The translations under genes were made by a program, and so were the position numbers. This document shows, piece by piece, positions 29,471 through 39,775 of a DNA stretch of 64,000 bases. Source of the stretch: Agmasoma carcini (nom. nud.) (Eukaryota > Microsporidia > Thelohaniidae). Location of the stretch: positions 1 through 64,000 of the forward strand of contig JAOXFI010000047.1 of assembly GCA_029232285.1 (NCBI GenBank), given 5' to 3'. The stretch's first letter is position 1; the number at the start of each line of letters is the position of its first letter. Below the pieces are notes generated by a model, which saw only the letters and a program-made list of their open reading frames with translations, was not told where the DNA came from and did no database searches.

Positions 29471-29937
29471 ATAAAATAAAAAACAGTAAATTCTTAAAAT
29501 CATTAATCTTTGAAAAAATGATTTCTTGTCTTTCCATTTTGAAGATATATCTCAACATCTTCCTTAATATCTATCACAATCGTAAGCATTTATCTCTAAA
29601 ACTGGGTTCAATTAAGTTTTTTATTCTGATTCGTTTCTTTTAATAACAAAATCTTTCATTTATAGAAGCAATTCTCAATTAAATTCAAGAAGAAGGAAGA
29701 TATTCGATCATTAAACAATACACCTAATGGTCTCAGACAAACCCTTATAATGGTGTATACGCATTATCTATTGTAAAAACTAGATATAAATGCATTATTA
29801 TATGCATGAAACCTATGGTATATCATAACATTAGCAGCAAGAAAAAAAATATTAATATTCTTACCACAGACATATCTACAAAAGCTTATATTTTAATTAA
29901 AGATATGCTTTTCTTTGGTCTAGAAGATACGACAAGC

Positions 29938-30470
29938 CCAACCTCGTCTAAAAACAAGAGTTGATCAGAATTATTGTTATTTAATATTCATGAAACGTTT
30001 TGCATATGACAATCGTTTTCTGATCGTGTTTCTCTGTTCCAAAGCGCATGGACTATGAAACAGTGCTACAAGATACTTGAAGATTAAAATTAAACCAAAT
30101 TATTAAAAAAGTCTTATAGTGAAATAAAATAAATTTGATCAACCCAACTCTTCAAGTTTAGACTTACGGTTACCACCTTGTTGTTATAAAGTTATTTGGC
30201 TCGTCTTTTGATAGTTTTTGACCACCTTCACGACAGATCAATAATTTAATTATAAGATTCTGAAATATATTTAGTTAACCATATCTGCCTGATTTGTTCC
30301 TCTTTGTTTATTTGACAAACGAATATAGTTACTCTTGGCTATATGGAATTAAAATAAAAAAATATTTTTTATTGAGTGATGGTTGCAACAATTGGATTCT
30401 TGTTTGAAACGATTGAAATAAGAATTTATTAGAAAGATGGTTGCAACAACTTGAAAGTAGATTATAAAAT
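29938..30470 (+). repeat. Dispersed repeat A, copy 2
   Basis: Same orientation and block order as 2533-3130. It is continuous through the point where copy 1 is interrupted by the Ty3/gypsy LTR, so its left flank (GATACGACAAGC) may show the ancestral sequence. No frame is conserved. Confidence 0.7.
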
Positions 30471-31869
30471 CGTAAATTTTTGGATCTATGTATTTACTAA
30501 AAATCAATGAGGTAGCGATTCTCTTAACCATAAAGAAAATAGATAATTTGATAAATTTTGTTCTAAATGCTGTAATGATAGAATCTATCGAATGAAATAC
30601 TAAAATCTCGGTACACAATCATGAACAAAATGATAATAAAACAAGGCTAAACTTGCAAAACTATTGAAGCGCATCTAACAACAGTTACTAAAGGTATCTA
30701 AGACGATATATTAAAATCAATGAAAAATATTATTTGGCGTTTAATAAATAAAAAATCTTTTCATATTTCATCTAAGATGAAAAAGATATTTTTATTAATG
30801 ATAGAGAGTGCTTTTTAATTTGTATAATTGAGATTCAGAAGATAAAACAGACATAAACCCAAATATATTTATTCAATTAGTATTAATACACGGGTGTATA
30901 TTTGTCAATCATATCCTTTTATTCAAAAAAAAACTGCCTATCGGGCTGCATTTGAACGACCTGTTAAAAATATAATTGTTGATTTTAAAAATGCTTGCAA
31001 AACAATGTTTATATATTCATAGATTAATGGGTACATTTTTAACAAAATATTTAATGAAGGATTCAATGTATTAAAAATTTAAGTTTTTATAATATATATT
31101 TTGTAAAAATTGAGAATTTTATTTATCATTCCAACAATGTCATATTTTTTATTAAAGAAATGACTGACAAGGTGGATTTACTATCAGTACTGTGTCAGAT
31201 ATAATAGAAAGTATCAAGATAAGGACACAGCAAATTGAAAATGGGTTTGGGTTTAAATGTATAATCAATTCACAATTATCTTAATATAGAAAGATTAAAG
31301 AGTGTGTTGTCGTTCGTAAATCGTATTGAATATGAAAACATTTAAACGAATAGAGGTAGAAATATTATAATAATAATATATCATCATTTGAATGTTTGTA
31401 AACAATAAACGACAATTCTGCTGGCGAAGAGCATCTACATCGCTAAAACATAGCCATCTTGAACTAACAGCTAAACACATTGGTGGTTAAGTTTGGTTTT
31501 AGTATTGTTTTGGATCAAATAGTATTTAAAACTAGTAAAAGGTTAATATATCAATATCAATATGTTAATATGTGGTTATAAAAATATTTTTTAACAAGAC
31601 TAAGCACACTTCTAAATTGAGAAGCTCAAATGACTAGCACAATCACTTCATTTAACTCAATTGATGATCTTTGTTCATTTGTGGTCAAAAAACACAAGGT
31701 TTTAGAGCTAAAAAAGATATTGTTAACAATGGCAAGAAGCATGAAATCAAGGTGTATTGATTGTATCAGACAATAGATGGATATACTAAACATTATATTA
31801 ATTTTCAAACTAAGTATATATCATAAAAACCCAAATATAATTATACACATCATTCAAAATATTTAAAAA
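30471..31869. other. Gene-free region
   Basis: About 1.4 kb with only short chance frames. A slightly less A/T-rich patch at 31160-31490 may be old transposon sequence, but no motif was identified. Confidence 0.4.
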
Positions 31870-32730
31870 TAAAATTTATCTTGTTTTTCTGGTTTTCCCA
31901 ATACTGTATATGAACAAAAATATTTTATACTTTGTATACCCATCTTTTGCTTTATGATGATCAAGTATCTTGTTTTTAATATTAATATTAGTTTTTAGCT
32001 AATTTTGCTTGATTATGACCAAAAATTTCAATTGGATTTAAATCCGGTGATTATGGAAATTATTTAGATGTTTATGAGGCAAAATAAGAAATTGAATATT
32101 ATGCTGAGAAAATGGGGTTTCTAAATTATATTTTTATAGATTCAACCAAATATTCTGTTAAAACACCCAAATATTAATATGATCTTTTTCTTATTAGTTT
32201 TAATATTATTCTTCTTACACCTCTCTAACTAAAAAACCCATACCAAATTTAACTGTTGAAATAAAATTTTGTGATTTCTCTAAACTTACTCCAAATATCG
32301 TTCATTAAATAAATTAACTTGACAGAACGAGGTTTCATATTAAATATCACGTTTTTCAGTAATTTTTCTTGTAATAAATCCATCTTTCATATATCAAACT
32401 AATTTTTACGTAAAAGATTTATTATTGTGATTTTTTAAATACCACAAATGCTAATAATGATATTTTTAAAATTTAATATTATGTTATTTATGACTTTTTG
32501 TGCTCACCGATAAACTTTGAAATGTTACATTGCCTTGTTTTCTATGTATACTATTGTTTATTCCCGTTTTTGAAATATTCCTTATCGTAGACTTTGGTTT
32601 GTCTATTTTTGTTGTAATTGAACTAAAGGTGTAGCCTTGATTCAGATAAGAAATAATACAATCCTTATCAAATTCATAAATATGATTAAAATTACAATTT
32701 TAATATTTCTTTGTGCTATTTTCCTTTGAC
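31870..32730 (-). pseudogene. Decayed Tc1/mariner transposase relic
   Basis: The minus strand reads SPDLNPIEIFGHNQAKLA (32028-32050 for the SPDLNPIE core), the best-preserved Tc1/mariner catalytic signature in the window. Some 570-650 bp upstream on that strand is a helix-turn-helix-like piece, YLNQGYTFSSITTKIDK. Stops and frameshifts occur in between. It spans close to a full transposase length. Confidence 0.78.
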
Positions 32731-32814
32731 ACTTCATGTAATTTTTTAAAAATTGTTATAAACTGCTATTTGTATTAAATAATTAAATTATTTATTTACA
32801 CCCCTGTTCATCCA

Positions 32815-33135
32815 AATACTGGTTTGGGCTCGTTAGATAGACACACCTTCTTTCTTCAGGATCACTAATATATAATCTGGTAGGTATGATTCTAGAACTA
32901 GACCAACTGCAACCAAACCCTATATTATAGTCTTTTAATTCTTAACTTAATCATATGAGATAGCAATGAGTCTTGGTTTATTCATTTTTTATTTTTGAAT
33001 TTTATTGTTGATGTGATCAAAATCTTAGAATTTTTATATGCTGATTGGCTTTCCTCTATTTTGTAGGTCAATATTAATAGTTTTGAATTTCTTGTACGAA
33101 AATTTTAAAATTTCCAATTATTATTAAGCTTTAAT
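32815..33135 (+). repeat. Dispersed repeat B, copy 5 (diverged)
   Basis: Aligns with the middle and end of the copies at 10870 and 11428: ATATAATCTGGTAGGT against ATATAAACTGGTTGGT, CTGCAACCAAACC, GCTGATTGGCTTTCCTC and TTTCCAATT. This is the weakest of the five copies. Confidence 0.5.
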
Positions 33136-33281
33136 TGTTATTTTCGAAGTGTAAGTACTTATATATGTAAATTTTATATTTATTGGTTGGTATTAAATCA
33201 CAATTATATTAAAGCAGATATTAACTATTGGTTCAAATCATAAAATATCTTTTATATAATTCTATATTGTATAATATGTAT

Positions 33282-34397
33282 TTATTTGTAAAATAACTGA
33301 CTTCCAACACACGAAATAGCCATTATTAAGCAGATAATTGACATTAAATAGAATTTCTTCTTTTTCTTATCCTCTCCTAAAATATAATACAATGATGGAA
33401 ACACCAAAGAAATAAGAGGAGAAAAGAATGATCCTATCAATTCAATAACCTTAGTAAAGTCTACCAGTGTAACTAAAGAGAGCGCATACATAGAAATATG
33501 CAATAAAGCAACCAATCTATTTCTCTTCCCTTCAGCAATATGAAATATTTTTGATATCATGTTGATTATAGGAAGCATCTGGAGAGGGAACCCTGTAAAA
33601 ATAACAATACCATAAAAATATAATGCTACATTACGTGCTAATGTATTTGGCCATCTAATTATTATTGCTTCTTTATCAATATCAATAAATTTTACAAAAT
33701 TGATGTATCCAAATGATAAGTATAAGCATGTAATCACAAAGAATGAAAATAAAACCTGCTTGCAGAAGTAAGAATAACTGCTAGGGCTCTCATTATGTAT
33801 AAAAATGATCGAATGTTGGCAGGAAAACCCATAAACGAATATTCCAATATTCTTTATAGGATTAAAACTTTGAATCTTTGATTCTTTAATACCACTCGAT
33901 TCAAGCGTTACTGAAAAGATCAAAAGCACAAGAACACCCAATATCCCTAAGCAGGAAAATAATTTAAAAGAAGATATTTTCTTTATACAAGAGATTGGAT
34001 ATAGAATTGAAAGCATTAGACCGATAGAGAATTTAGGAATATTTTGAAATTTAGTAAGAAGGTCTAATTCTATAAAAAGGTCACTAAGAAGTAATAGGAA
34101 GGTCCATGCAACGAAATAACACTTCAAGATAACTACTATATCGACTATTACCTTTAGACGGGTGCATACATGATTTGTGATGCCACTTAAGCTCAGTCCT
34201 TTGCCATATTTCGAATTGAAGTGACAATATAGACAGCATCCAAAAAATGAAGATATGCTAGCAGAAGATGCGAGTAGAATTGTCAATATTGGGCCATGAA
34301 TTTGAAAAAGATAAGGATAAAGCAAAATAGTACAGCCTACACAAGATTTGAGGGTGTTGAATATTGTAGCAAATTCATTTTCTCTTGAATTTATCAT
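33282..34397 (-). CDS. Amino acid transporter, AAAP family (paralogue)
   Basis: A 371-residue multi-pass protein with the same layout as the 25559-26677 protein. Both open with a (T/N)xLKSC(I/V)G block, have a SPSSYSYF/SGSSYSYF segment mid-chain preceded by a conserved NES, and end with a helix before a short basic tail. The helix 1 motif reads LKSCVGCTILLYPYLF, with Cys-Thr replacing the Ser-Gly of the other copy, so substrate range may differ. It is an old duplication rather than a recent one. Confidence 0.85.
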   Translation of the reverse strand: MINSRENEFATIFNTLKSCVGCTILLYPYLFQIHGPILTILLASSASISSFFGCCLYCHFNSKYGKGLSLSGITNHVCTRLKVIVDIVVILKCYFVAWTFLLLLSDLFIELDLLTKFQNIPKFSIGLMLSILYPISCIKKISSFKLFSCLGILGVLVLLIFSVTLESSGIKESKIQSFNPIKNIGIFVYGFSCQHSIIFIHNESPSSYSYFCKQVLFSFFVITCLYLSFGYINFVKFIDIDKEAIIIRWPNTLARNVALYFYGIVIFTGFPLQMLPIINMISKIFHIAEGKRNRLVALLHISMYALSLVTLVDFTKVIELIGSFFSPLISLVFPSLYYILGEDKKKKKFYLMSIICLIMAISCVGSQLFYK

Positions 34398-34801
34398 GAT
34401 AAATAAACAAATTATATATTAAATGTGATGAATATTTTGACAGTTTCAGATTTTATTTGTATGAAATATGTTTAATTTTTAAAGAGTATAAGAAAATACT
34501 AAAATTTTGAAGATTTATGGGAAATGATCAGAAATAATAAAATTTAATTATAATGAGTAAATACTCTATTATAAATGAATATATTTATCAAAGACTATCT
34601 GAAGATGATTATTATGCACTTTTGATGTGTTACTGCCAGATATAGACCAAAAACAAACCAATATCAGCAATAACAGATTTCACCCAGATATGTTGAAATA
34701 ATTTATTATATTAATTAAAAAATATATTTTACAGTAAATTAGCCTTCTTTAATACTTATCACAATATTTTAATATTCAAAAATTGCTATAAATCATAAAA
34801 T
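34398..34801. other. Intergenic stretch
   Basis: No gene or repeat recognised in about 400 bp of A/T-rich sequence. Confidence 0.4.
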
Positions 34802-35461
34802 TTATTCTGTTTCTTCAATCATTTCCAACCATTTTTCTATTTCACTTGAGGTAAGAATGAAAACGAAATATTTCTGATCATCTACCACAGTTTCTAGTGT
34901 TTTCTTAAAATTGAATAAGGAAAATTCTTCCATGTCGTTTGGTATGAACCTAAGAAGATCAGAAGATATTTTAGGGAACATATCCTTAAGTTCTTTGTGT
35001 TGCCCCTTGTTTGTCTCAGTGACTCTAACCATAATAAAGTACTTATGATTAGGTTCTATAATCTTAATCACTGATCTTGATATATAACTGTAGGGAATGT
35101 TGTTATATCTTTCAATAAATAAGAATTTATATTTATTTTCCTCATCAACATGCTTTATTATGTTTTTCTTAAAGTTTTTTGATAGGCAGCTTTTAAATTT
35201 TGACCTGTCAAATACAGAGACCATGCCAAGAAGAATATTGTTTGACACAATAGAAAAACATTTCTCTAGATTTGAAAGAAAACACGATTTATCTGAAATA
35301 TATTTCGTTTCACGTAGAAGAACGTTCGTATCATCAATATTTGGCACTTTTTCTAATATTTCGAACTCAAAACCATCATCAGATGACATGCTTTCATTAT
35401 CTGATTGATTATGTTCACTAATCCCATCTTTTATGACCATATGTTCATTTTCATTTGACAT
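34802..35461 (-). CDS. Hypothetical protein, 219 residues
   Basis: Not recognised. The N-terminal 35 or so residues are Ser/Asp/Glu-rich and likely disordered. The remainder looks like a folded alpha/beta domain with regular hydrophobic spacing and ends in a Glu-rich helix. No membrane segment is present. The composition and a start after TCCAC support a real gene. Confidence 0.65.
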   Translation of the reverse strand: MSNENEHMVIKDGISEHNQSDNESMSSDDGFEFEILEKVPNIDDTNVLLRETKYISDKSCFLSNLEKCFSIVSNNILLGMVSVFDRSKFKSCLSKNFKKNIIKHVDEENKYKFLFIERYNNIPYSYISRSVIKIIEPNHKYFIMVRVTETNKGQHKELKDMFPKISSDLLRFIPNDMEEFSLFNFKKTLETVVDDQKYFVFILTSSEIEKWLEMIEETE

Positions 35462-36159
35462 GTGGATGAAAAAAAATTATTGAAAAAATATATTCATTAA
35501 AATATAAAAACTTTATATTGTTCATTTATTTATAGATTGTACTTTATTTCTAACAATATATCTCGAAATTATACTTGATTAATATATGGTTTCACCATCT
35601 AATTGTAATTTTTTAATTTATTATTTAGTATAAAAGTAAGCAAATAGATACGAAATAATGAAAAATATATTAAATTAAAATATATATTTACCAATTGATG
35701 TGAAAAGTTTGTAATTGGATGGAGAATATCCATAATATATCATTTATAATAGTAAAAAATCATCTATAATTTCTTTATACAATTACATGTAGCCTTCCTC
35801 GTCTGATTAACAATGTTCCATCTATAATTTCTTTATATAATTACATGTAGCCCTTCTTTAGTTAAAATATGTATTAATACTCTTAAGTGATATAAATTAA
35901 AATATTTTATTTTACTAAATTGATTCTTCAAAATAAAAAAAATACTTTTTTAATATAAATCCTATTGAACCATCACTGAAAGATCTAAATATGTTTTAAT
36001 AGTCACATATCACAGTTTATTTATACATAAAAGCACATATATTCATGATTAATATAATTTAGACCATTTTCACCATCCTTAGCCTTAAAATAAATAACAA
36101 TCTTTATTTAACACATATAAATATCCCATCAAATCTTTGAAAAGTATTAATAAATAAAT
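35462..36159. other. Intergenic stretch with repeats
   Basis: Contains the left arm of a 92-bp inverted repeat (35629-35720). It also has an imperfect direct repeat whose unit includes CATCTATAATTTCTTTATA and ACATGTAGCC (about 35762-35797 and 35819-35853). No gene recognised. Confidence 0.6.
35629..35720 (+). repeat. Inverted repeat, left arm (92 bp)
   Basis: Reverse complement of 36641-36732 with two mismatches. The match begins and ends abruptly. The arms lie 920 bp apart and enclose a single tiny gene at 36160-36336. Confidence 0.92.
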
Positions 36160-36336
36160 TTATTTCATCCTTTCGTTCTCTTTATTCCCATGTTCTAATT
36201 CTTTAAGGAGATTTGTTGTTTCGTCTATACAATCATTGATATTCTTCTTTAGACCACTTACATCATCGTCTTTAATAGCATTTGGCATATTTAAAATCAT
36301 CTTTTGATACGCATTTTCTAATTCTTTCATTCCCAT
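36160..36336 (-). CDS. Hypothetical small coiled-coil protein, 58 residues
   Basis: A short helical protein (MGMKELENAYQKMI...) with a heptad-like pattern, ending Gly-Asn-Lys-Glu-Asn-Glu-Arg. The family is not recognised; small coiled-coil subunits of complexes such as Mediator or DASH look like this, but no motif decides. The ATG at 36336 follows an A/T run and GTCC. The upstream TTG is not used. It lies alone within the 1.1-kb inverted-repeat segment. Confidence 0.6.
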   Translation of the reverse strand: MGMKELENAYQKMILNMPNAIKDDDVSGLKKNINDCIDETTNLLKELEHGNKENERMK

Positions 36337-36342
36337 GGACAA

Positions 36343-36938
36343 ATTTGAAATTTTATAAAAAAAAACAATAAAACTAATAAATCATGATATCAAATATAAA
36401 CAAAAAATATTATTAAAGAATAAAAATTTGTGTGTAAATTATATATAATAGTTGTATAGTATAAAAATATATTAGAAAGTTTATTTTAGGAATTCATGAT
36501 CAAAGACGATAATAAATAATATAATACAAGATATAATACATCATAAAATAAACCTTTTAAATATTATTGATCAGTTAATCAAAAAAATATAACTATTTAT
36601 ACAATATAATATATAAACTTTTCTAATATAGAAGGTTTAAATCCAATTTCAAACGTTTCACATCAATTGGTAAATATATATTTTAATTTAATATATTTTT
36701 CATTATTTCGTATCTATTTGCTTACTTTTATATTTTAAATATTTTATATTACAATGACTTGACAAGGAAAATTTTCTTATAAAGTTTATACAAAAAATCA
36801 ATAGTGAAGGTCCTTAAGCGAATATCAAAATTTTAAAGAAAAAAGCTATAATAACAATCAATACTCTCTTGGAAGAATAATTTAAGTAGTGAAACATTTG
36901 ATAAGACATATTTGAAACAAATATAACATAATTTATAA
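36343..36938. other. Intergenic stretch
   Basis: A/T-rich, containing the right arm of the inverted repeat. No gene recognised. Confidence 0.5.
36641..36732 (-). repeat. Inverted repeat, right arm (92 bp)
   Basis: Pairs with 35629-35720. No obvious direct duplication flanks the arms, so insertion as a unit is not proven. Confidence 0.92.
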
Positions 36939-38543
36939 TTACGACTTTATTTTATCAAGTTTTGCAAACAATTCTCGTCTTTCTTTGCTTTGGGGGTGAA
37001 TATTTCTTACAACAGCCCTCATCTCTTCTGGTGAAATAATATTAAGATTAGTCTTAAATAACCTCTCAAGCTCATCAAATGATGATTTAAGAGCATTAGT
37101 AAGCAATACCAACTTTTCATAATTACCTATACCCTCAGAGTCATACCCATATGATAAATCTAACAAATAATTAGATATATCATACAATTTATCAACCTTA
37201 TCACCATCAAACTTAGAAGGTACAACAATAAAATCAATATATCTAGAGAATAAGGACTCAAAAAACTTACCAAGAAATAAATCAAGGGATGTTACATCAA
37301 TAAAAAGGTCAATATTTTCAAGAAATTCATAGTGAAGCTGTTTGATATGTGCCTTTATAAACATAACATCATCATTTAAATTAATATTTAAGTTTGTAGA
37401 AGCCTTTATAAGTTTGGTAAAAAGAGCATTTCTACTATCAGATAAGCTATCATAGTCAGAACAATCTTTATTCGTCCTTATATAGGTTGATAGATCTGCA
37501 TATTTAACAAATAAATCATAAGGAATTGATAATTGATCGTAGCTAAAGAATTTGATCAAGCTGCTTCTAAATATTTTTAATGCTTCAGCCTTTTTTTCAG
37601 ATTTTATTGGGTGCAAAAGTTTTTTAGCCTTAATTAAAAGATCAAAATTCTTACTTATATGCTTTTTTTCAACTCTTATGACCTCACCAGACTCTTTTAC
37701 CTTAGAAATATCAACAACACTGTTCATTATAATATTGAGAGCCCATCGATCAACGTTATTTATATAAAAATCAGTTTTAGTGAAAAAATGATTATTTTCT
37801 CTTAAAGTTTCCATAGAATATTCATTTTTGATAAACAAAGTCCCCATATTTATTTTTAGACCATGTAAGATTGAATTTGTGGTTATAGGGGTGGCTTTTA
37901 AAATATCACTCAGGGTAGAAACATTTAACTTTTCAGTGATGATATTGCTGGTATCTGTACTTGTGGAAGGTTGAACCAAATAAAAGTGATTTTCACCAGT
38001 GAAAACTTCAGTCTCTGTAGCAATATCAAGCAGACGCTTACCAACTATGTATTTAAATTCATTGATTAAACCTGTATATGTAGATTTTTCTTTTATAAAA
38101 CTAAGAAATTTTTCAATGTCGTTGTGAATCCTTAGAATGTTAAAATATTCTCCTTTTAGTTCTAAATTAGCTACTTTTAATACTTCTGAGCTTTTCTGGA
38201 CGAAAAACAAAACGAGAGACCTTAAAAATACCTTTGATTTCTCAATCAGAACATTATCATCATCTACAGTCTCATACAATCTATATAAATCATCCAAACA
38301 TAAGCAAGAACCAGAAACAACTTCTTTATATTCAATTTCTCTACATATTTGACTATACTCTGCTTCTAATTCATCAATTCGCTTTTTTAGGGTAAGCCTA
38401 TCTAAGCTGTTTTTTTCTCTCTTTAAGTCAGATATTTCAGTAGACAAGCTATTTATTAAGCTCTTGTTGTTATAATATTTCAAAGATAGCTCAGTTAAGT
38501 CCTTTAACTTACCACATAGTTCATTTATACGCTCTGCTGACAT
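36939..38543 (-). CDS. Tethering-complex-like protein (ZW10/Dsl1-type, tentative)
   Basis: A 534-residue, mostly helical protein. The first 75 residues are a coiled coil, the body has long helices, and the last segment ISPEEMRAVVRNIHPQSKER resembles the C-terminal xSxxEVxxLIxALFQxTxRR block of ZW10. ZW10/Dsl1/RINT1 proteins tether Golgi-derived vesicles at the ER. Overall identity is low, so another helical-rod (CATCHR) tether such as an exocyst or COG subunit remains possible. The start ATG follows an A/T run and AACC. Confidence 0.4.
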   Translation of the reverse strand: MSAERINELCGKLKDLTELSLKYYNNKSLINSLSTEISDLKREKNSLDRLTLKKRIDELEAEYSQICREIEYKEVVSGSCLCLDDLYRLYETVDDDNVLIEKSKVFLRSLVLFFVQKSSEVLKVANLELKGEYFNILRIHNDIEKFLSFIKEKSTYTGLINEFKYIVGKRLLDIATETEVFTGENHFYLVQPSTSTDTSNIITEKLNVSTLSDILKATPITTNSILHGLKINMGTLFIKNEYSMETLRENNHFFTKTDFYINNVDRWALNIIMNSVVDISKVKESGEVIRVEKKHISKNFDLLIKAKKLLHPIKSEKKAEALKIFRSSLIKFFSYDQLSIPYDLFVKYADLSTYIRTNKDCSDYDSLSDSRNALFTKLIKASTNLNINLNDDVMFIKAHIKQLHYEFLENIDLFIDVTSLDLFLGKFFESLFSRYIDFIVVPSKFDGDKVDKLYDISNYLLDLSYGYDSEGIGNYEKLVLLTNALKSSFDELERLFKTNLNIISPEEMRAVVRNIHPQSKERRELFAKLDKIKS

Positions 38544-38804
38544 TTTGGTTAAAAATTTTTAGGTCAAAACATTTGAATAAAAATACACAAAGTTTATCAA
38601 AATAATATTCTATAACTGCTATATATAACTAATGGTTAAGTCTAATGATGAATTGTAAATACAACTATTGCATATATTCAGCATCTAAGACATAGATTAA
38701 GCAGTAATATAAAAGATCAATAAAATAATAACGGTAAAACCAAGAACTCCTGAAATAAATTAATTCAGCTTCTTAAACAAATATAAATTAAAAAAATTAA
38801 TATA

Positions 38805-38962
38805 AAAGTTGGGTGCAGAGAGTAAGCCTCATCATGTTGGGTAGATCGATACCTAACAGCATTGAACTATTTTTAGGAGAAACATTCCAATTATGGGTGC
38901 CTTTCAGCTATTTCCGAGGACTTTCCTTAGAGCGTGCTCCAATGCTGTTCTTCTGCCCAAGC
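38805..38962 (-). ncRNA. RNase MRP (or RNase P) RNA candidate
   Basis: Minus strand, about 155 nt. CR-I is CTAAGGAAAGTCCTC (38916-38930) and CR-V is AACATGATGAGGCTTAC (38822-38838). They pair as P4, AAG-U-CCTC with GAGGCTT, leaving the expected bulged U. P1 joins TTGGGCAGA (38952-38960) to TCTGCACCCAA (38809-38819). P2 is a perfect 10-bp AACAGCATTG/CAATGCTGTT helix (38940-38949 with 38855-38864). A small hairpin (38840-38853) sits where P19 belongs. TTTT follows P1 as a Pol III stop. The small size and a GAAAG (GARAR-like) loop favour MRP. No long P3 is seen. Confidence 0.8.
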
Positions 38963-39004
38963 AAATTTTTTTTAAAAAAATTAAAATATTTTATTATTTT
39001 TTAT

Positions 39005-39775
39005 TTACAATACTAAGTACATAGACAGCAGCGATTCCATTGCACTGGATAATACCTTTGGACTGCTATTCAGTTTAGAGTTCCTTCCTGATGTAAGACC
39101 ACTTGAACTTTGTTGAACGATCTCACCTGGTTTATATCCGTCTAGGCAATCTGATAATGTTACGAATTCATAATTTTTATCTTTAATCACATTTATAATC
39201 TCCTCTAAGTTATCATCTTCAACTAATCGTTGTTCATATAAAGAAATTATAAACGAATCTTGATGGTAATATGAAGGAGACAAGAATTCTTCAATACTCT
39301 CAACTGGGTCTACATCTGGCTGGTCGTGAGGACAGAAACTATAGGCTGTTTGTACTATTCCATTCTCTTTAAAGAAGTCATATACTACCTCCACAGGCAT
39401 GCTTTCATCAAGAGGCGAACGAGCGAATCTTATAGGCATACCTATTTTATCTTCTAAATACTTAATTTGATTATCCAAATCGTCTGCCACCATTGAACCA
39501 TCATCCTCCTCATTGTAATTTCTTTTAGGGCTTGTCCTGAATCCAATATCATGATTGTATTGACTTGAAGCAGCAAACGTTCTGCTAACTGTAGGGCCTC
39601 TTACATTGGTGTTAAAGTGAAATGTTGCTGGTATATCTTTTTCTTCTAGAAGTTGCATTAGTGATTCTGTATCTGAGGTTGGTCCTTCATCGATGGTTAA
39701 AGCTACCACCCCAGACCTTAGACATGTTTCTGGAAGATTATAAGATTGCGCTAAAACGAATTGGAATAATAACAT
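39005..39775 (-). CDS. Chitin deacetylase-like protein, degenerate catalytic site
   Basis: A polysaccharide deacetylase (NodB, CE4) fold protein of 256 residues with an N-terminal signal peptide. Motif 1 reads TIDEGP instead of TFDDGP (residues 27-32). Motif 2 keeps YNHD but has Ser71 where the first metal-binding His should be. The RPPY-type motif 3 is RFARSP. Such changes suggest little or no enzyme activity, as reported for the Encephalitozoon cuniculi homologue, which sits at the plasma membrane under the spore wall. The C-terminus is Ser-rich with a final hydrophobic stretch, possibly a GPI signal. The ATG at 39775 follows TTTGCCC directly. Confidence 0.8.
   Translation of the reverse strand: MLLFQFVLAQSYNLPETCLRSGVVALTIDEGPTSDTESLMQLLEEKDIPATFHFNTNVRGPTVSRTFAASSQYNHDIGFRTSPKRNYNEEDDGSMVADDLDNQIKYLEDKIGMPIRFARSPLDESMPVEVVYDFFKENGIVQTAYSFCPHDQPDVDPVESIEEFLSPSYYHQDSFIISLYEQRLVEDDNLEEIINVIKDKNYEFVTLSDCLDGYKPGEIVQQSSSGLTSGRNSKLNSSPKVLSSAMESLLSMYLVL

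Noticed and set aside
38813..39016. 67-codon plus-strand open frame
   Set aside because: Covers the RNase MRP/P-like RNA on the opposite strand. Its conserved bases are explained by the RNA elements.
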